From: Thermithiobacillus plumbiphilus
GTDB lineage: Bacteria; Pseudomonadota; Gammaproteobacteria; Acidithiobacillales; Thermithiobacillaceae
DNA length: 64,000 nucleotides
Direction: 5' to 3'
Assembly (NCBI RefSeq): GCF_038070005.1
Contig: NZ_JBBPCO010000003.1
Coordinates: 62,001-126,000 of the forward strand
The notes under the pieces are model-generated. The model had not been told where the DNA came from. It made no database searches and worked only from the letters and a program-made list of their open reading frames with translations. This document shows, piece by piece, positions 1 to 11,431 of this stretch. The stretch's first letter is position 1. Each line of letters begins with the position of its first letter. The position numbers and the translations under genes were made by a program.

Positions 1-1208
1 GCCTGACCTCGCTGTTCCTGACAGCCGGCATCATGGGTCTGGCCGGGGCGATACTGATCTATTTGATCAAGCCTGACATGCTGGGCGAGCTCGGCGAGCT
101 CCTGCCGCGCGAAAGGGTCGTCTTCGAGGTGGCGGCCAGCGCCGACAGGCAGCGCTCGAGCAGCCAGTCCCTGCTCAGCTTCGCGCAGGCCGTACAGCTC
201 GCCGCACCGGCAGTGGTCAACATTGCCTCGACCAAGGTCGTGGCGGTGGATGCCCATCCATTTCTGCGGGATCCACAATTGCGCCGCCATTTCGGGGATC
301 AGGTCCCCTCCATACCGCGCCAGCTGCTGGAAAGGAGTCTTGGCTCCGGCGTGCTGGTCAGCGCGGATGGCTACATCCTGACCAATCATCACGTGGTATC
401 GGCAGCGCAGGAAATCGAGGTCGGCCTGCATGATGGCCGCACCGCCATGGGAAAGCTGGTCGGCAGTGACCCGGAGAGTGATATCGCCGTATTGAAGGTG
501 GACTTGGAACAACTGCCTCACATCGTGCTCGGCCATTCACGCGATGTAAAGGTCGGCGATCTCGTGCTCGCGATCGGCAACCCGTTTTCCGTGGGCCAGA
601 CCGTCACGATGGGCATCGTCAGCGCGTTGGGGCGCTCGAAGCTGGGCATCAATGCCTTCGAGGACTTCATTCAGACTGATGCGGCGATCAATCCCGGCAA
701 TTCGGGTGGCGCCTTGGTCGATACGCACGGCAACCTCGTCGGCATCAATACCGCCATTTTCAGCCGGCAGGGCGGTGGCTCGCTGGGGATCGGCTTCGCC
801 ATTCCCGTTGATCTTGCTGCCCGGGTCTCGAAGCAATTGATAGAACACGGGCACGTGATCCGCGGCTGGCTGGGCATCGGCGCCCAGGATCTGGATGCGG
901 CCCTGAGCGAATCCTTCGGCCTGAGCAGCACCGAGGGGGCGCTGGTCACGGCGGTGCTGCCTGACAGCCCCGCCGCCCAGGCCGGCCTCCAGCCAGGGGA
1001 TATCATCACTGCCATCAATGGCGTGAAGCTCCACAATGCCAAGGATCTGCTGAACCAGGTGGCCGACTTCAAACCCGGCACGAGGATCAGCCTCAGCTTC
1101 CTGCATCAGGGGGCCCGGATCCAGAAGAGGGTTCGCGTCGGCTTGCGCCCGCCACCATCGCCTGTGTCCCCTGTCCCGGGCATCCCCCTCCCCCCCGGCA
1201 CCGAGTGA
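1..1208 (+). CDS. HtrA/DegS-type periplasmic serine protease, 5' end outside window
   Basis: Membrane-anchored trypsin-like (S1C) protease for envelope protein quality control. The frame is open to the window edge, and a hydrophobic segment precedes and follows the first in-frame ATG at 33, so the true start is probably upstream. Counting from that ATG, the catalytic triad is H120 (TNHHVV), D150 (ESDIAVL) and S224 (NPGNSGGAL). One PDZ domain follows (about residues 275-370), then a short proline-rich tail. A single PDZ plus an N-terminal anchor resembles DegS more than DegP. It lies next to tatC, as in many Betaproteobacteria, and the two genes converge. Family assignment is secure; the exact DegS/DegQ subtype is not. 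Confidence 0.9.
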   Translation, partial: LTSLFLTAGIMGLAGAILIYLIKPDMLGELGELLPRERVVFEVAASADRQRSSSQSLLSFAQAVQLAAPAVVNIASTKVVAVDAHPFLRDPQLRRHFGDQVPSIPRQLLERSLGSGVLVSADGYILTNHHVVSAAQEIEVGLHDGRTAMGKLVGSDPESDIAVLKVDLEQLPHIVLGHSRDVKVGDLVLAIGNPFSVGQTVTMGIVSALGRSKLGINAFEDFIQTDAAINPGNSGGALVDTHGNLVGINTAIFSRQGGGSLGIGFAIPVDLAARVSKQLIEHGHVIRGWLGIGAQDLDAALSESFGLSSTEGALVTAVLPDSPAAQAGLQPGDIITAINGVKLHNAKDLLNQVADFKPGTRISLSFLHQGARIQKRVRVGLRPPPSPVSPVPGIPLPPGTE

Positions 1209-1220
1209 GGAAGCTGTTGC

Positions 1221-1242
1221 CGGCCTGCGGGCCGCTATTTTT
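1221..1242 (+). terminator. Candidate intrinsic terminator of the htrA-like gene
   Basis: A short inverted repeat (CGGCC, 4-nt loop, GGCCG at 1221-1234) is followed by CTATTTTT. It starts 12 bases after the protease stop codon and overlaps the 3' end of convergent tatC. The stem is only 5 bp, so it may be weak. Confidence 0.4.
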
Positions 1243-2119
1243 CGGATTTATCCGGAGAAGAGCGGCTTTCTGCATCCAGGCCGGCAATCTGCCGTTCCGC
1301 CTCATCCAGTTCCCGATCCGGGTCCACAGCGCCCTCGCCATCAGACGCTTCAGCGGCGGTATCCAGGCTCTCGGATTCGGCCTCTGCTGGCGCGGCCTTG
1401 ACAGAGCCCGCGAACAGCAGGCCCAGCTCAAACAGGAGGTACATCGGCACGGCCAGCATGAACTGGGAGAGCACGTCCGGCGGCGTCACCACCGCGGCGA
1501 CAATGAAGCATCCCAGCAGGACATAGCGCCGACTGCGCTTGAGCGTGTCCACCTTCACCACCCCGAGCCGGGCCAGCACGACCGTCACCACGGGTATCTG
1601 GAATGCTGCACCAAAAGCCAGCAGAAAGGTGATCGCCAGGCTCAGGTACTCCCGGACCGCGGGCAGGGCAGTGATCTCCTCGCCGGAGAAACTGACGAAA
1701 AAGTGAAAGGCCGCTGGAAACACCAGATAGTAGGCAAAGGCAGCGCCCGCCACGAACAGGGCGACAGAGGCGAAGAGGGTCGGGAACAGGAGCTTTCGCT
1801 CATGCTGATACAGGCCAGGCGCGACAAAGGCCCAGAACTGATAAAGAACGACCGGTAGGGCGAAAAAGAAGCCTGCCAGAAAGGACAGCTTGACGTAGGT
1901 CAGAAAGACTTCGGGCAGGCTGGTGAAGATCAGATGGCTGTCGGGCGGCAATACCGCCACCAGAGGAGCAGCCAGGAAGGCATAGATCTCCCGCGAAAAA
2001 GGATAGGCCACGGCAAAGCCGGCCAGCAGCGCCAGCACAGCCCAGGTCAGCCTGCGGCGAAGCTCAAGCAGATGTCCAAGGAAGGTATTTTCTGCTGATG
2101 AGCTGCCAGCTGTCTTCAT
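1235..2119 (-). CDS. tatC: Sec-independent translocase subunit TatC
   Basis: Polytopic inner-membrane receptor of the Tat pathway, which exports folded proteins with twin-arginine signal peptides. The 294-residue product starts with the typical cytosolic motif (FLGHLLELRRRL). Six hydrophobic spans follow, with the conserved F-x-x-P-E-V-F region around residue 70 and YQFWAFVAPGL near residue 95. The C-terminal tail of about 50 residues (from about 245) is acidic and longer than in E. coli TatC; its function is unknown. Last gene of tatA-tatB-tatC, 39 bases after tatB. The ATG at 2119 was chosen because the conserved N-terminus begins shortly after it. Confidence 0.97.
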   Translation of the reverse strand: MKTAGSSSAENTFLGHLLELRRRLTWAVLALLAGFAVAYPFSREIYAFLAAPLVAVLPPDSHLIFTSLPEVFLTYVKLSFLAGFFFALPVVLYQFWAFVAPGLYQHERKLLFPTLFASVALFVAGAAFAYYLVFPAAFHFFVSFSGEEITALPAVREYLSLAITFLLAFGAAFQIPVVTVVLARLGVVKVDTLKRSRRYVLLGCFIVAAVVTPPDVLSQFMLAVPMYLLFELGLLFAGSVKAAPAEAESESLDTAAEASDGEGAVDPDRELDEAERQIAGLDAESRSSPDKSEK

Positions 2120-2158
2120 GCGTGTTAAGGGTGACCTTGGGAAGTTTGGGAGACAGGA

Positions 2159-2536
2159 TCAGTGTATCCGGTCGGGAGCAGGCTTCGTCGTCGGTTGCCG
2201 CACTGCAGCGGGCCGCTCTGCTTCCAGGTCATCGGCACCGGTGGAGGCATCCTGCACCGGCCCATCTTCCGGTGCCTGAGCCTTGCCGGCAGGATCATGT
2301 TCCGGCTTTTTCTCCGGCGGAATGGCGTCCATCTCCATGATGGCCCGGTTATGCTTGATGATGTCGTCCATCATGACCTGCTGATCGACTTCCGCCCTGA
2401 CGTCGGCAAAGATCCGCCGGGCCGCGCCAACCCACTTGCCGACGGTGCGGGCCAGTTCCGGCAACTTATCCGGCCCGACCACGATCAGGGCGATGATGCC
2501 GATCACCATCATTTCGCTGAAACCGATATTGAACAT
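2159..2536 (-). CDS. tatB: Sec-independent translocase subunit TatB
   Basis: Single-span Tat subunit that binds signal peptides together with TatC. The 125-residue protein has an N-terminal membrane helix (about residues 5-21), the V-G-P-D-K-L-P hinge (residues 20-26) and an amphipathic helix to about residue 60. A proline/alanine-rich, probably disordered tail follows. Glu8 in the helix is typical of TatB rather than TatA. It lies between tatA and tatC in the same orientation with short gaps, so it is most likely co-transcribed. Confidence 0.95.
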   Translation of the reverse strand: MFNIGFSEMMVIGIIALIVVGPDKLPELARTVGKWVGAARRIFADVRAEVDQQVMMDDIIKHNRAIMEMDAIPPEKKPEHDPAGKAQAPEDGPVQDASTGADDLEAERPAAVRQPTTKPAPDRIH

Positions 2537-2558
2537 GGCCGCTCTCCGGCTTCGCTGC

Positions 2559-2786
2559 CTAGCGCTTCACGGCATCCTCGCGCTTGACCTCGGCATTGAT
2601 GGTCTGGCTACCATCGCCCAGGCCCGGCCGGTTGCCCGTGCCCTCTTCCTCTTCACGAACCGCACTGCGGAAGTTCTTGATGGCCGAGCCGAGATCCGAA
2701 CCAATGTTCTTGATCTTGCCCGCGCCAAAAATCACCAGTGCAATCAGAAGCACCACTACCAGATGCCAAACACTAAACGCGCCCAT
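2559..2786 (-). CDS. tatA: Sec-independent translocase subunit TatA
   Basis: Pore-forming or membrane-weakening subunit of the Tat system. The 75-residue product has one N-terminal helix (residues 5-21), the F-G-A-G-K hinge and an amphipathic helix, then a charged tail. The ATG at 2786 is preferred over upstream alternatives because it has an AGGAG ribosome binding site at the right distance and gives the family's usual length. It follows hisIE by 66 bases on the same strand, so the tat genes may be read from the his operon or from a weak promoter in that gap. Confidence 0.95.
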   Translation of the reverse strand: MGAFSVWHLVVVLLIALVIFGAGKIKNIGSDLGSAIKNFRSAVREEEEGTGNRPGLGDGSQTINAEVKREDAVKR

Positions 2787-2852
2787 GGAAACTCCTTTGG
2801 TGCAACAGATCAGGGATCTCTCGAAAAAACATTGAATCATTGGTTAGACTGA

Positions 2853-3557
2853 TCAGTCGGCACTCCGTTCCGTCCGGGAGGCCTTTTCTGCCAGCCCTGA
2901 CATGCCTTCGCGGCGTGCCAGCTCCTGCAGTACAGCATCAATATGCAAGTCCTGTTCCACCAGCATGACCAGGAGATGAAACAGCAGATCCGCACTCTCG
3001 TAGACCAGGGCGCCGGGATCGCCGTTCTTGGCGGCAATGATGGTTTCGGCCGCCTCTTCCCCGACCTTTTTCAGGATCTTGTCACGCCCATCATGCATCA
3101 GCCGCGCCACATAGGACTGTCCCGGATCGGCCAGTCTGCGCGCCGAAAGGGTCTCGCACAGCGACTGCAGGATCATCGCCGGCGGGGGTGAGGCATCCTG
3201 CCAGGAACCAGGCGCCTGCTGGCGGCGGAAAAAGCAGGTGTCCGCACCCGTGTGACAGGCAGGCCCCGTCTGTTCCACCCGCAGCAACAGGGTATCGCCA
3301 TCGCAGTCGAGGCGCACATCCACCAGCCGCTGCAGGTGCCCGGAAGTCTCGCCCTTGCGCCACAACTGGCCACGGGAACGCGAATAATAGGTAGCATAGC
3401 CGTCCCGCAGGGTGGCCGCCAGTGATTCCCGGTTCATGTAGGCGAGCATCAACACCTCGCCGGTGCGCGCTTCCTGGGCAATGGCCGGCGCCAGACCCGC
3501 AGCATCCCACTTGATGCTGTCGAGCAGCGAGCAGCTTGCGTCCTTGACAGTTTCCAC
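2853..3557 (-). CDS. hisIE: Bifunctional phosphoribosyl-AMP cyclohydrolase / phosphoribosyl-ATP pyrophosphatase
   Basis: Catalyses steps 2 and 3 of histidine biosynthesis. The HisI domain (about residues 10-115) carries the metal-binding D-C-D-G-D stretch and the zinc-site cysteines (ACHTG-x4-C). The HisE domain (about 130-234) has the helical pyrophosphohydrolase motif KKVGEEAAE and [13 protein letters not shown]. The start is set at the GTG at 3557, which follows an AGGGGG ribosome binding site just after the hisF stop; this gives 234 residues. The gene is fused here, whereas the similar betaproteobacterial operons usually keep hisI and hisE separate. Confidence 0.95.
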   Translation of the reverse strand: METVKDASCSLLDSIKWDAAGLAPAIAQEARTGEVLMLAYMNRESLAATLRDGYATYYSRSRGQLWRKGETSGHLQRLVDVRLDCDGDTLLLRVEQTGPACHTGADTCFFRRQQAPGSWQDASPPPAMILQSLCETLSARRLADPGQSYVARLMHDGRDKILKKVGEEAAETIIAAKNGDPGALVYESADLLFHLLVMLVEQDLHIDAVLQELARREGMSGLAEKASRTERSAD

Positions 3558-3576
3558 GCTCAGCCCCCTGTTGCCA

Positions 3577-4335
3577 TCATGACAGGCGAACTTCGACGTT
3601 GTTGGAGGCAAGATACAGCTTTGCCTGGCGGACGGTGTACTCGCCGAAGTGGAAGATGCTGGCCGCCAGCACGGCATCGGCCTGCCCCGCCTTCACGCCA
3701 TCGAGCAGATGCTCGAGATTGCCGACCCCACCACTGGCAATCACCGGCACGGGCACTGCCTCGGATACCGCCCGGGTCAGTGCCAGATCGAAGCCCTCCC
3801 TGGTGCCATCGCAATCCATGCTGGTCAGCAGGATCTCGCCGGCACCATATTCCGCCATCCGCCGCGCCCAGTCGACGGCGTCGATGCCAGTGGCACGCCG
3901 GCCACCATGGGTGAACACCTCCCAGTGATCATCCACGCGTTTGGCGTCCACGGCCACCACGATGCAGGAATTGCCGAAACGCTGGCTGGCCTGCCGAACC
4001 AGTTCGGGATCCTGCACCGCCGCGGTATTGATCGCCACCTTGTCCGCACCGGCATGGAGCAGCCGACGCACGTCCTCGACACTGCGCACCCCGCCGCCGA
4101 CGGTCAGAGGAATGAATACCTGGCTGGCCACGGCCGACACGGTATCGAGCAGGGTATCGCGGCCCTCATGGCTGGCCGAGATGTCCAGAAACACCAGTTC
4201 GTCGGCGCCCTGTTCGTCATAGCGCCGCGCAATCTCGACCGGATCTCCGGCGTCCTTGAGGCCCTCGAATTTCACACCCTTGACGACGCGGCCGGCGTCG
4301 ATGTCGAGACAAGGGATGATGCGTTTCGCCAGCAT
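3577..4335 (-). CDS. hisF: Imidazole glycerol phosphate synthase cyclase subunit HisF
   Basis: Beta-alpha barrel cyclase that uses ammonia from HisH to make imidazole glycerol phosphate and AICAR from PRFAR. The 252-residue length is typical. The two catalytic aspartates are visible: D11 in the first strand ([13 protein letters not shown]) and D130 (VVAVDAKR). The phosphate-binding loops VGGGVRS and ASGGVGN are intact. It follows hisA by 14 bases and precedes hisIE by 19 bases in the his operon. Confidence 0.98.
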   Translation of the reverse strand: MLAKRIIPCLDIDAGRVVKGVKFEGLKDAGDPVEIARRYDEQGADELVFLDISASHEGRDTLLDTVSAVASQVFIPLTVGGGVRSVEDVRRLLHAGADKVAINTAAVQDPELVRQASQRFGNSCIVVAVDAKRVDDHWEVFTHGGRRATGIDAVDWARRMAEYGAGEILLTSMDCDGTREGFDLALTRAVSEAVPVPVIASGGVGNLEHLLDGVKAGQADAVLAASIFHFGEYTVRQAKLYLASNNVEVRLS

Positions 4336-4349
4336 GGTATCGTCCTGGT

Positions 4350-5078
4350 TCAGGCTTCGGCCAAGGCGCGCGCCTCGGTGAAGTCGAGCGAGCCTTCGTA
4401 GATCGCGCGCCCCGTGATGGCGCCCGCGACGCCTTCCGACTCCACGGCCTTGAGCGCTTCGATGTCCTTGATGCTCGAAATGCCGCCGGAGGCGATGATC
4501 GGGATGGAGACCGAGCGCGCCAGACGCACGGTCGCCTCGATATTGGGTCCGCTCATCATGCCATCGCGGCTGATATCCGTGTAGATGAGCGCCTCGACGC
4601 CGTAATCCTCGAACTTGCGGGCCAGATCGATGACATCGTGCCGGGACAGCTTGGACCAGCCCTCGGTGGCCACCTTGCCGTCCTGGGCATCGAGCCCGAC
4701 GATGATGTGCCCCGGAAACTCGACGCAGACGTCCGAGACGAAGCCCGGGTTGCGCACCGCCTGGGTGCCGATGATGACGTAGCGCACGCCCGCCCCCAGA
4801 TAAGCCTCGATGGTCTCCTCGTCGCGAATGCCACCACCGACCTGCACATCCACCTCCGGAAAGGCGGCAGTGATGGCGCGGATCGCCTTGGCATTGACCG
4901 GCGTGCCGGCGAAGGCGCCATTGAGATCCACCAGATGCAAACGCTTCGTTCCCGCTTCCACCCAGCGACCTGCCATGGCGACAGGATCATCCGAGAACAC
5001 GGTATCGTCTTCCATGCGCCCCTGCCGGAGCCGCACGCACTGGCCGTCTTTCAGGTCGATGGCTGGAATCAGCAACAT
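4350..5078 (-). CDS. hisA: ProFAR isomerase HisA
   Basis: Beta-alpha barrel enzyme of 242 residues that converts ProFAR to PRFAR, step 4 of histidine biosynthesis. The catalytic aspartates are D8 (IPAIDLKDG) and D130 (VGLDAQDG), and the GGGIR and ASGGISS phosphate loops are present. It is a half-barrel-repeat relative of the adjacent HisF. The 55-base gap to hisH is the longest inside the his operon and shows no obvious promoter. Confidence 0.98.
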   Translation of the reverse strand: MLLIPAIDLKDGQCVRLRQGRMEDDTVFSDDPVAMAGRWVEAGTKRLHLVDLNGAFAGTPVNAKAIRAITAAFPEVDVQVGGGIRDEETIEAYLGAGVRYVIIGTQAVRNPGFVSDVCVEFPGHIIVGLDAQDGKVATEGWSKLSRHDVIDLARKFEDYGVEALIYTDISRDGMMSGPNIEATVRLARSVSIPIIASGGISSIKDIEALKAVESEGVAGAITGRAIYEGSLDFTEARALAEA

Positions 5079-5133
5079 ACACGCCTCACTCGCTCTTCAC
5101 GGTTCGAAAACAGGCAACCCCAAGGGCAGATCA

Positions 5134-5808
5134 TCACAGGCCGCATGACCCACCAGAAGTTTCGCCATTCCAGTTCAGAAAGTTGCCCAGCAGGGTAAGC
5201 CCGGCGCGCTGGCTCTTTTCCGGATGGAACTGCACGGCGAAGATATTTTCATGGGCGACAACCGACGCGAAGGGGAATGCATAGGGCGTGAACGCCGCGA
5301 GCAGCTCGGGGTCTGCCGGTTCCACATAATAGGAATGCACGAAATAGAAGCGGGCATCCTGCGGGATGTTTGACCACAAGGGGTGCGGCGCCAGTTGATG
5401 CACCTCGTTCCAGCCCATGTGCGGGACCTTGAGCGCCCGCCCCTGCGAATCAACCAGGACCTCCTTGGGAAAGGCGAGCACCCGCCCCGGCAAGAGCCCG
5501 AGCCCCTGATGCAGGCCATGTTCCTCGCTGGATTCCATGAGCACCTGCATGCCAAGGCAAATCCCGAGAAAGGGCTTGCTGCGCGCGGCCTGCAACAATG
5601 CGTCGCGCAATCCGCGCTCCTCCAGGGCCAGCAGGCAGTCACCAAAGGCGCCGACGCCCGGAAAAATTACCCGGTCGGCGCGCGCGAGATCAGCGGGGTC
5701 ACTGGTCACCAGCGGTCGGCCGCCGAGATGCTCGATGGCCTTGGCGACAGATCGGAGATTGCCCATGCCATAGTCGACGATGGCGCTTACCGGGGTGCGT
5801 TCACTCAC
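5134..5808 (-). CDS. hisH: Imidazole glycerol phosphate synthase glutaminase subunit HisH
   Basis: Class I glutamine amidotransferase that supplies ammonia to HisF. The start is the GTG at 5808, which overlaps the hisB stop (GTGA) and gives a normal 224 residues beginning just before the conserved IVDYGMGN. The catalytic triad is C84 (GICLGMQ), H195 and E197 (FHPEKS). The P-G-V-G-A-F-G loop is at about residues 50-56. Translational coupling to hisB is likely from the overlap. Confidence 0.97.
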   Translation of the reverse strand: MSERTPVSAIVDYGMGNLRSVAKAIEHLGGRPLVTSDPADLARADRVIFPGVGAFGDCLLALEERGLRDALLQAARSKPFLGICLGMQVLMESSEEHGLHQGLGLLPGRVLAFPKEVLVDSQGRALKVPHMGWNEVHQLAPHPLWSNIPQDARFYFVHSYYVEPADPELLAAFTPYAFPFASVVAHENIFAVQFHPEKSQRAGLTLLGNFLNWNGETSGGSCGL

Positions 5809-6398
5809 AGGCAGCCCTTGGTCGAAGGAATGGCATCGGCGGCCCGGGGATCGCGTTCGAGCGCCATGCGCAGCGCGCGGCCCAAGGCCTTGAATACGGT
5901 TTCGATGATGTGGTGGGCGTTGCGGCCGCGCAGACAATCGATATGCAGGGTCATCTGGGCGTGATTGACCAGCCCCTGGAAGAATTCATAGAAGAGATCC
6001 ACGTCAAAGCCGCCCACCTGGGCGCGCGGGAACTCGACATGGTATTCCAGCCCGGGCCGCCCGGAGAAATCCACCACTACCCGGCTCAGGGCTTCATCCA
6101 GCGGCACATAGGCGTGACCGTAGCGCAGGATGCCGGCCTTGTCTCCCAGCGCATCCCGCAAGGCCAGACCCAGGCTGATGCCGATGTCCTCGACGGTGTG
6201 ATGGGCATCGATGTGCAGGTCGCCTTCGGCCTCGACTTCCAGATCAATCAGACCATGCCGGGCAATCTGGTGCAGCATGTGATCCAGAAAGGGCAGGCCG
6301 GTATTCAGCTTGGCCTTGCCGCTGCCATCCAGGTTGATCGCCACCCGGATCCGGGTTTCCAGAGTATCGCGCTGACGCTCCGCGATGCGGGGGTTCAT
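5805..6398 (-). CDS. hisB: Imidazoleglycerol-phosphate dehydratase HisB (monofunctional)
   Basis: Manganese-dependent dehydratase of step 6. At 197 residues it is the monofunctional form, without the N-terminal phosphatase domain of enterobacterial HisB, so histidinol-phosphatase must be encoded elsewhere. Metal-binding motifs [11 protein letters not shown] and HHTVEDIGI and their second-half counterparts (RNAHHIIE) are present. The ATG at 6398 overlaps the hisC stop by 4 bases (ATGA). Confidence 0.97.
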   Translation of the reverse strand: MNPRIAERQRDTLETRIRVAINLDGSGKAKLNTGLPFLDHMLHQIARHGLIDLEVEAEGDLHIDAHHTVEDIGISLGLALRDALGDKAGILRYGHAYVPLDEALSRVVVDFSGRPGLEYHVEFPRAQVGGFDVDLFYEFFQGLVNHAQMTLHIDCLRGRNAHHIIETVFKALGRALRMALERDPRAADAIPSTKGCL

Positions 6399-7471
6399 AG
6401 TATCCTCTCCAGAGCTTGCAGAAAGCTGGCATTTTCTTGCGGTGTGCCGACCGTCACGCGCAGGCAATCCTCCAGACCCGGCGTGCCGTGCAGATTCTTG
6501 ATCAGGATGCCCTGCTCCAGCAGCCCCTGAAAGATCCGGCCACCCTGTCCCGCAGGCACCCGGAACAGGAGAAAGTTGGCATCACTGGGATGGACGCTGA
6601 TACCAGACAGCCTCCCCAGAGCTGCGAACAGCCGCTGCCGCGACTCACAGATCTCGCGGGCCTGGCTTTCCAGCTCCGCGGGCTGCTCCAGCACCACGCG
6701 CGCGGCGATCTGGGTCAATACATTGATATTATACGGCAAACGCAATTTGTCGAGTTCCTGGATCCAGGCCCGCGGCCCCAGCAGATAGCCCAGACGCAGA
6801 CCGGCCAGGCCCTGCTTGGACAGCGTGCGCATCAACAGAAGATTATCGTACTGTCCGAGCCATCCTGCAAAGCTCCGGGCGCTGAAGGGACTGTAGGCCT
6901 CATCCACCACCACCAGCCCCGGCGCGGCCCCGATGATGTCGCGCATCGCCTGCTCATCGAACAGGTTGCCGGTGGGGTTGTTGGGATAGGCAAGATAGAC
7001 CAGTGCGGGCTGATGGCGGGCAATGGCCTCAAGCATGGCTGATTTATCCAGGCTGAAGTCCGGCCCGAGCGGCACCCCGACAAAGCGCATGCCCAGCGCT
7101 TCGGCCAGCACCTTGTACATGACGAAACCCGGCGTGGGCGCCAGCACCACCCGGTCCTCCCCGGCCAGGGCAATGGCCAGGAGCTGAATCAGCTCATCCG
7201 AGCCATTGCCAAAGATCAGGTCCAGGCCGTCCGCCAGGCCGAGCTGGGCAATCAGCAGCTCGCGCAACTCGCGGGCCTGTGGGTCCGGGTAGCGATTGAG
7301 CGGCGCATCGCGCAGGGCATCGAGCAGGCGCTCGCGCAGGCTGTCCGGCAGGGCATACGGATTTTCCATGGCATCCAGCTTGATCAGCCCCCGGCTATCC
7401 GGCACATGGTAGGACTGGCTCTGGAGCAGTTGCGGCCGCAGCCAGCGTCGCAGGCGTGACTCAGCGTCCAT
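6395..7471 (-). CDS. hisC: Histidinol-phosphate aminotransferase HisC
   Basis: Fold-type I PLP aminotransferase of 358 residues that converts imidazole acetol phosphate to histidinol phosphate. Recognisable features are the N-terminal K-L-D-A-M-E-N-P-Y substrate loop, [15 protein letters not shown] and the PLP lysine in [14 protein letters not shown]. It overlaps hisD by 11 bases and hisB by 4, so the operon is tightly coupled. Confidence 0.97.
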   Translation of the reverse strand: MDAESRLRRWLRPQLLQSQSYHVPDSRGLIKLDAMENPYALPDSLRERLLDALRDAPLNRYPDPQARELRELLIAQLGLADGLDLIFGNGSDELIQLLAIALAGEDRVVLAPTPGFVMYKVLAEALGMRFVGVPLGPDFSLDKSAMLEAIARHQPALVYLAYPNNPTGNLFDEQAMRDIIGAAPGLVVVDEAYSPFSARSFAGWLGQYDNLLLMRTLSKQGLAGLRLGYLLGPRAWIQELDKLRLPYNINVLTQIAARVVLEQPAELESQAREICESRQRLFAALGRLSGISVHPSDANFLLFRVPAGQGGRIFQGLLEQGILIKNLHGTPGLEDCLRVTVGTPQENASFLQALERIL

Positions 7472-8751
7472 CCGCGTCCCGCACCCGGTAGGCCGCCGAG
7501 CGGGCGTGGGCCGTCAGCCCCTCGCCTTCGGCCAGCCGACGCGCCAGCCGCCCCAGCTCATCAGCACCTTGCGGACTGGCAAAGATGATACTGCTGCGCT
7601 TTTGAAAATCATAGACGCCCAGGGGCGAGGAAAAGCGCGCGCTGCCCGCGGTGGGCAGGACGTGATTAGGGCCCGCGACATAGTCGCCGATGGCTTCGGC
7701 CGTATAACGGCCCATGAAGATGGCCCCGGCATTGTGCAGCTTTGGCAGCAGGGCATCGGGATCCTCGACGGACAGCTCCAGATGCTCCGGGGCAATGCGG
7801 TCAGCAATTGCGCAGGCTTCCTGCGCATCCCGCACCCGGACCAGCGCGCCGCGCTGTTCCCAGGCCTTGCGGGCGATGCTTTCGCGCTCCAGGGTCGGCA
7901 GCAGTTTCTCGACAGCGGCCGCCACCCGGTCAAGGCAGCTTGCATCCCAACTGATGAGAATGCTCTGGGCGTCTTCATCATGTTCGGCCTGGCTCAGGAG
8001 ATCCATGGCGAGCCAGTCGGGATCGGTCTGGCCGTCGGAGATGACCAGGATCTCGCTGGGACCGGCAATCATGTCGATGCCCACCCGACCGAACACCATG
8101 CGCTTGGCGGTGGCGACATAGATATTGCCCGGCCCCACGATCTTGTCCACGGCAGGTATGCTTTCGGTGCCATAGGCCAGGGCCGCCACGGCCTGGGCGC
8201 CGCCGATGGTGAAGACCCGGTCCACGCCGGCCAGGGCGGCCGCGGCGAGCACCAGCGGATTGAGCTGGCCACCCGGCGCGGGCACGACCATGATGATCTC
8301 GTTCACGCCGGCCACCCGGGCCGGAATGGCGTTCATCAGCACGCTGGAGGGATAGGCTGCCTTGCCGCCCGGCACATAGATGCCGACCCGGTTCAGGGGC
8401 GTGACGCGCTGCCCAAGGCGGGTGCCATTGGCCTCGGTATACTCCCAGCTCTGGGCCACCTGCTTTTCGTGATAGACGCGGATGCGCCGCGCCGCCTGCT
8501 CAAGCGCGTCCCGGTCCGCGGCCGGCAAGCCTTCCAGCGCCTCCTGCAACTTCCCGGCAGGCAGGCTCAGCTCGGCCAGGGCACCGGCATCCAGATGATC
8601 GAACTGACGGGTATACTCCAGCACGGCAGCATCGCCTCGCAGCCGCACGGCTTCCAGTATGGCGCGCACGCGCTGTTCCACAGTGACGTCCATGCTCTCT
8701 TCCCAGCCGGTGAGCCGGTTCAGGGCCTTGTCGAAGTCGTCCTGGAGCGTA

Positions 8752-8765
<14 letters not shown>
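7461..8765 (-). CDS. hisD: Histidinol dehydrogenase HisD
   Basis: Zinc-dependent NAD enzyme of 434 residues that performs the last two oxidations to histidine. The zinc and catalytic signature is intact ([10 protein letters not shown], then the APEHLEL and GPNHVLPT regions). The N-terminus overlaps hisG by 14 bases. Length and order fit the canonical hisG-D-C-B-H-A-F arrangement. Confidence 0.98.
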
Positions 8766-10736
<1,971 letters not shown>

Positions 10737-11054
10737 TCAGGCCTTGGTGCTGTCCACCAGCTTCTGCAGCTCGCCCTGACGGAACAGGTCCGTCATGATG
10801 TCGCTGCCGCCGACGAACTCCCCATTGATGTACAACTGGGGCACGGTCGGCCAGTTCGAGAACTGCTTGACCCCATCGCGGATCTGGGGATTCGAGAGCA
10901 CGTCCACGGTTTCGAACTCGGCGCCGCATTGCTGCAGCAACTGGACAGCCTTGGCGCTGAAGCCGCACTGAGGCATGCGCGGGTTGCCCTTCATATAAAG
11001 CACGATCTTGTTGTTCTGGACTTGGTCGCGGATGAGATCCTGCACGTTTTCCAT
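10737..11054 (-). CDS. grxD: Monothiol CGFS glutaredoxin (Grx4/GrxD type)
   Basis: Iron-sulfur cluster carrier of 105 residues. The single active-site cysteine is C30 in the CGFS motif, preceded by the K22-G-N-P loop that contacts glutathione. The W-P-T-V-P-Q-L-Y and G-G-S-D-I signatures are also present. Its neighbour upstream is a BolA-family gene. CGFS glutaredoxins and BolA proteins are known to form [2Fe-2S]-bridged heterodimers, so the pair probably acts together. Confidence 0.96.
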   Translation of the reverse strand: MENVQDLIRDQVQNNKIVLYMKGNPRMPQCGFSAKAVQLLQQCGAEFETVDVLSNPQIRDGVKQFSNWPTVPQLYINGEFVGGSDIMTDLFRQGELQKLVDSTKA

Positions 11055-11111
11055 GATGACACTCCTCGTCGATTCAGTCTGGACCAGCCAATACCGGCCG
11101 GAGGCCCGGCC

Positions 11112-11351
11112 TTACTTCTGCATGGCGGCCCATTGGGTGGGGGTCAGGGTGCGCATCGAGAGCGCATGGATGTCGGCGCGCATCCTGTCTCCCAAGGCGC
11201 TGTATACCAATTGATGCTGCTTGATCATGCTCAGGCCTTCGAAGGCCTCGCTGACGATGATGGCTTCGAAGTGCTGCCCATCACCGACCACCTGCACGCG
11301 CGCGCCGGGCATGCCTTCCTCGATCAGTTGCTTGATGGTTTCTGGTTGCAT
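11112..11351 (-). CDS. BolA family protein (IbaG-like)
   Basis: Small 79-residue BolA-fold protein with the family core D-G-x-H-F-x-A-I-I-V and the K-Q-H-Q-L-V-Y helix including the invariant histidine. It is shorter than E. coli BolA and closer to IbaG/YrbA, which is encoded at the same place (between mla and murA) in E. coli. The downstream grxD suggests a Grx-BolA Fe-S role. Confidence 0.9.
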   Translation of the reverse strand: MQPETIKQLIEEGMPGARVQVVGDGQHFEAIIVSEAFEGLSMIKQHQLVYSALGDRMRADIHALSMRTLTPTQWAAMQK

Positions 11352-11393
11352 AGCTCACCTTTCCACTTATGAAGGGGGCCTGTCAAACGGCTC

Positions 11394-11422
11394 CTTATAC
11401 TCTGCTTCCCGAATGTCCGCAA
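11394..11422 (-). promoter_or_regulatory. Candidate sigma-70 promoter for bolA-grxD-murA-his
   Basis: On the minus strand TTGCGG (11417-11422) and TATAAG (11394-11399) are 17 bases apart, about 43 bases upstream of the bolA start. It would allow the bolA-grxD-murA-his-tat run to be transcribed independently of the mla/ABC genes. Sequence match only. Confidence 0.45.
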
Positions 11423-11431
11423 CAGCACGCC

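Noticed and set aside
2847-2858. 12-bp palindrome GACTGATCAGTC between tatA and hisIE
   Set aside because: It overlaps the hisIE stop codon, has no loop or U-run, and no supporting promoter was seen; probably chance.
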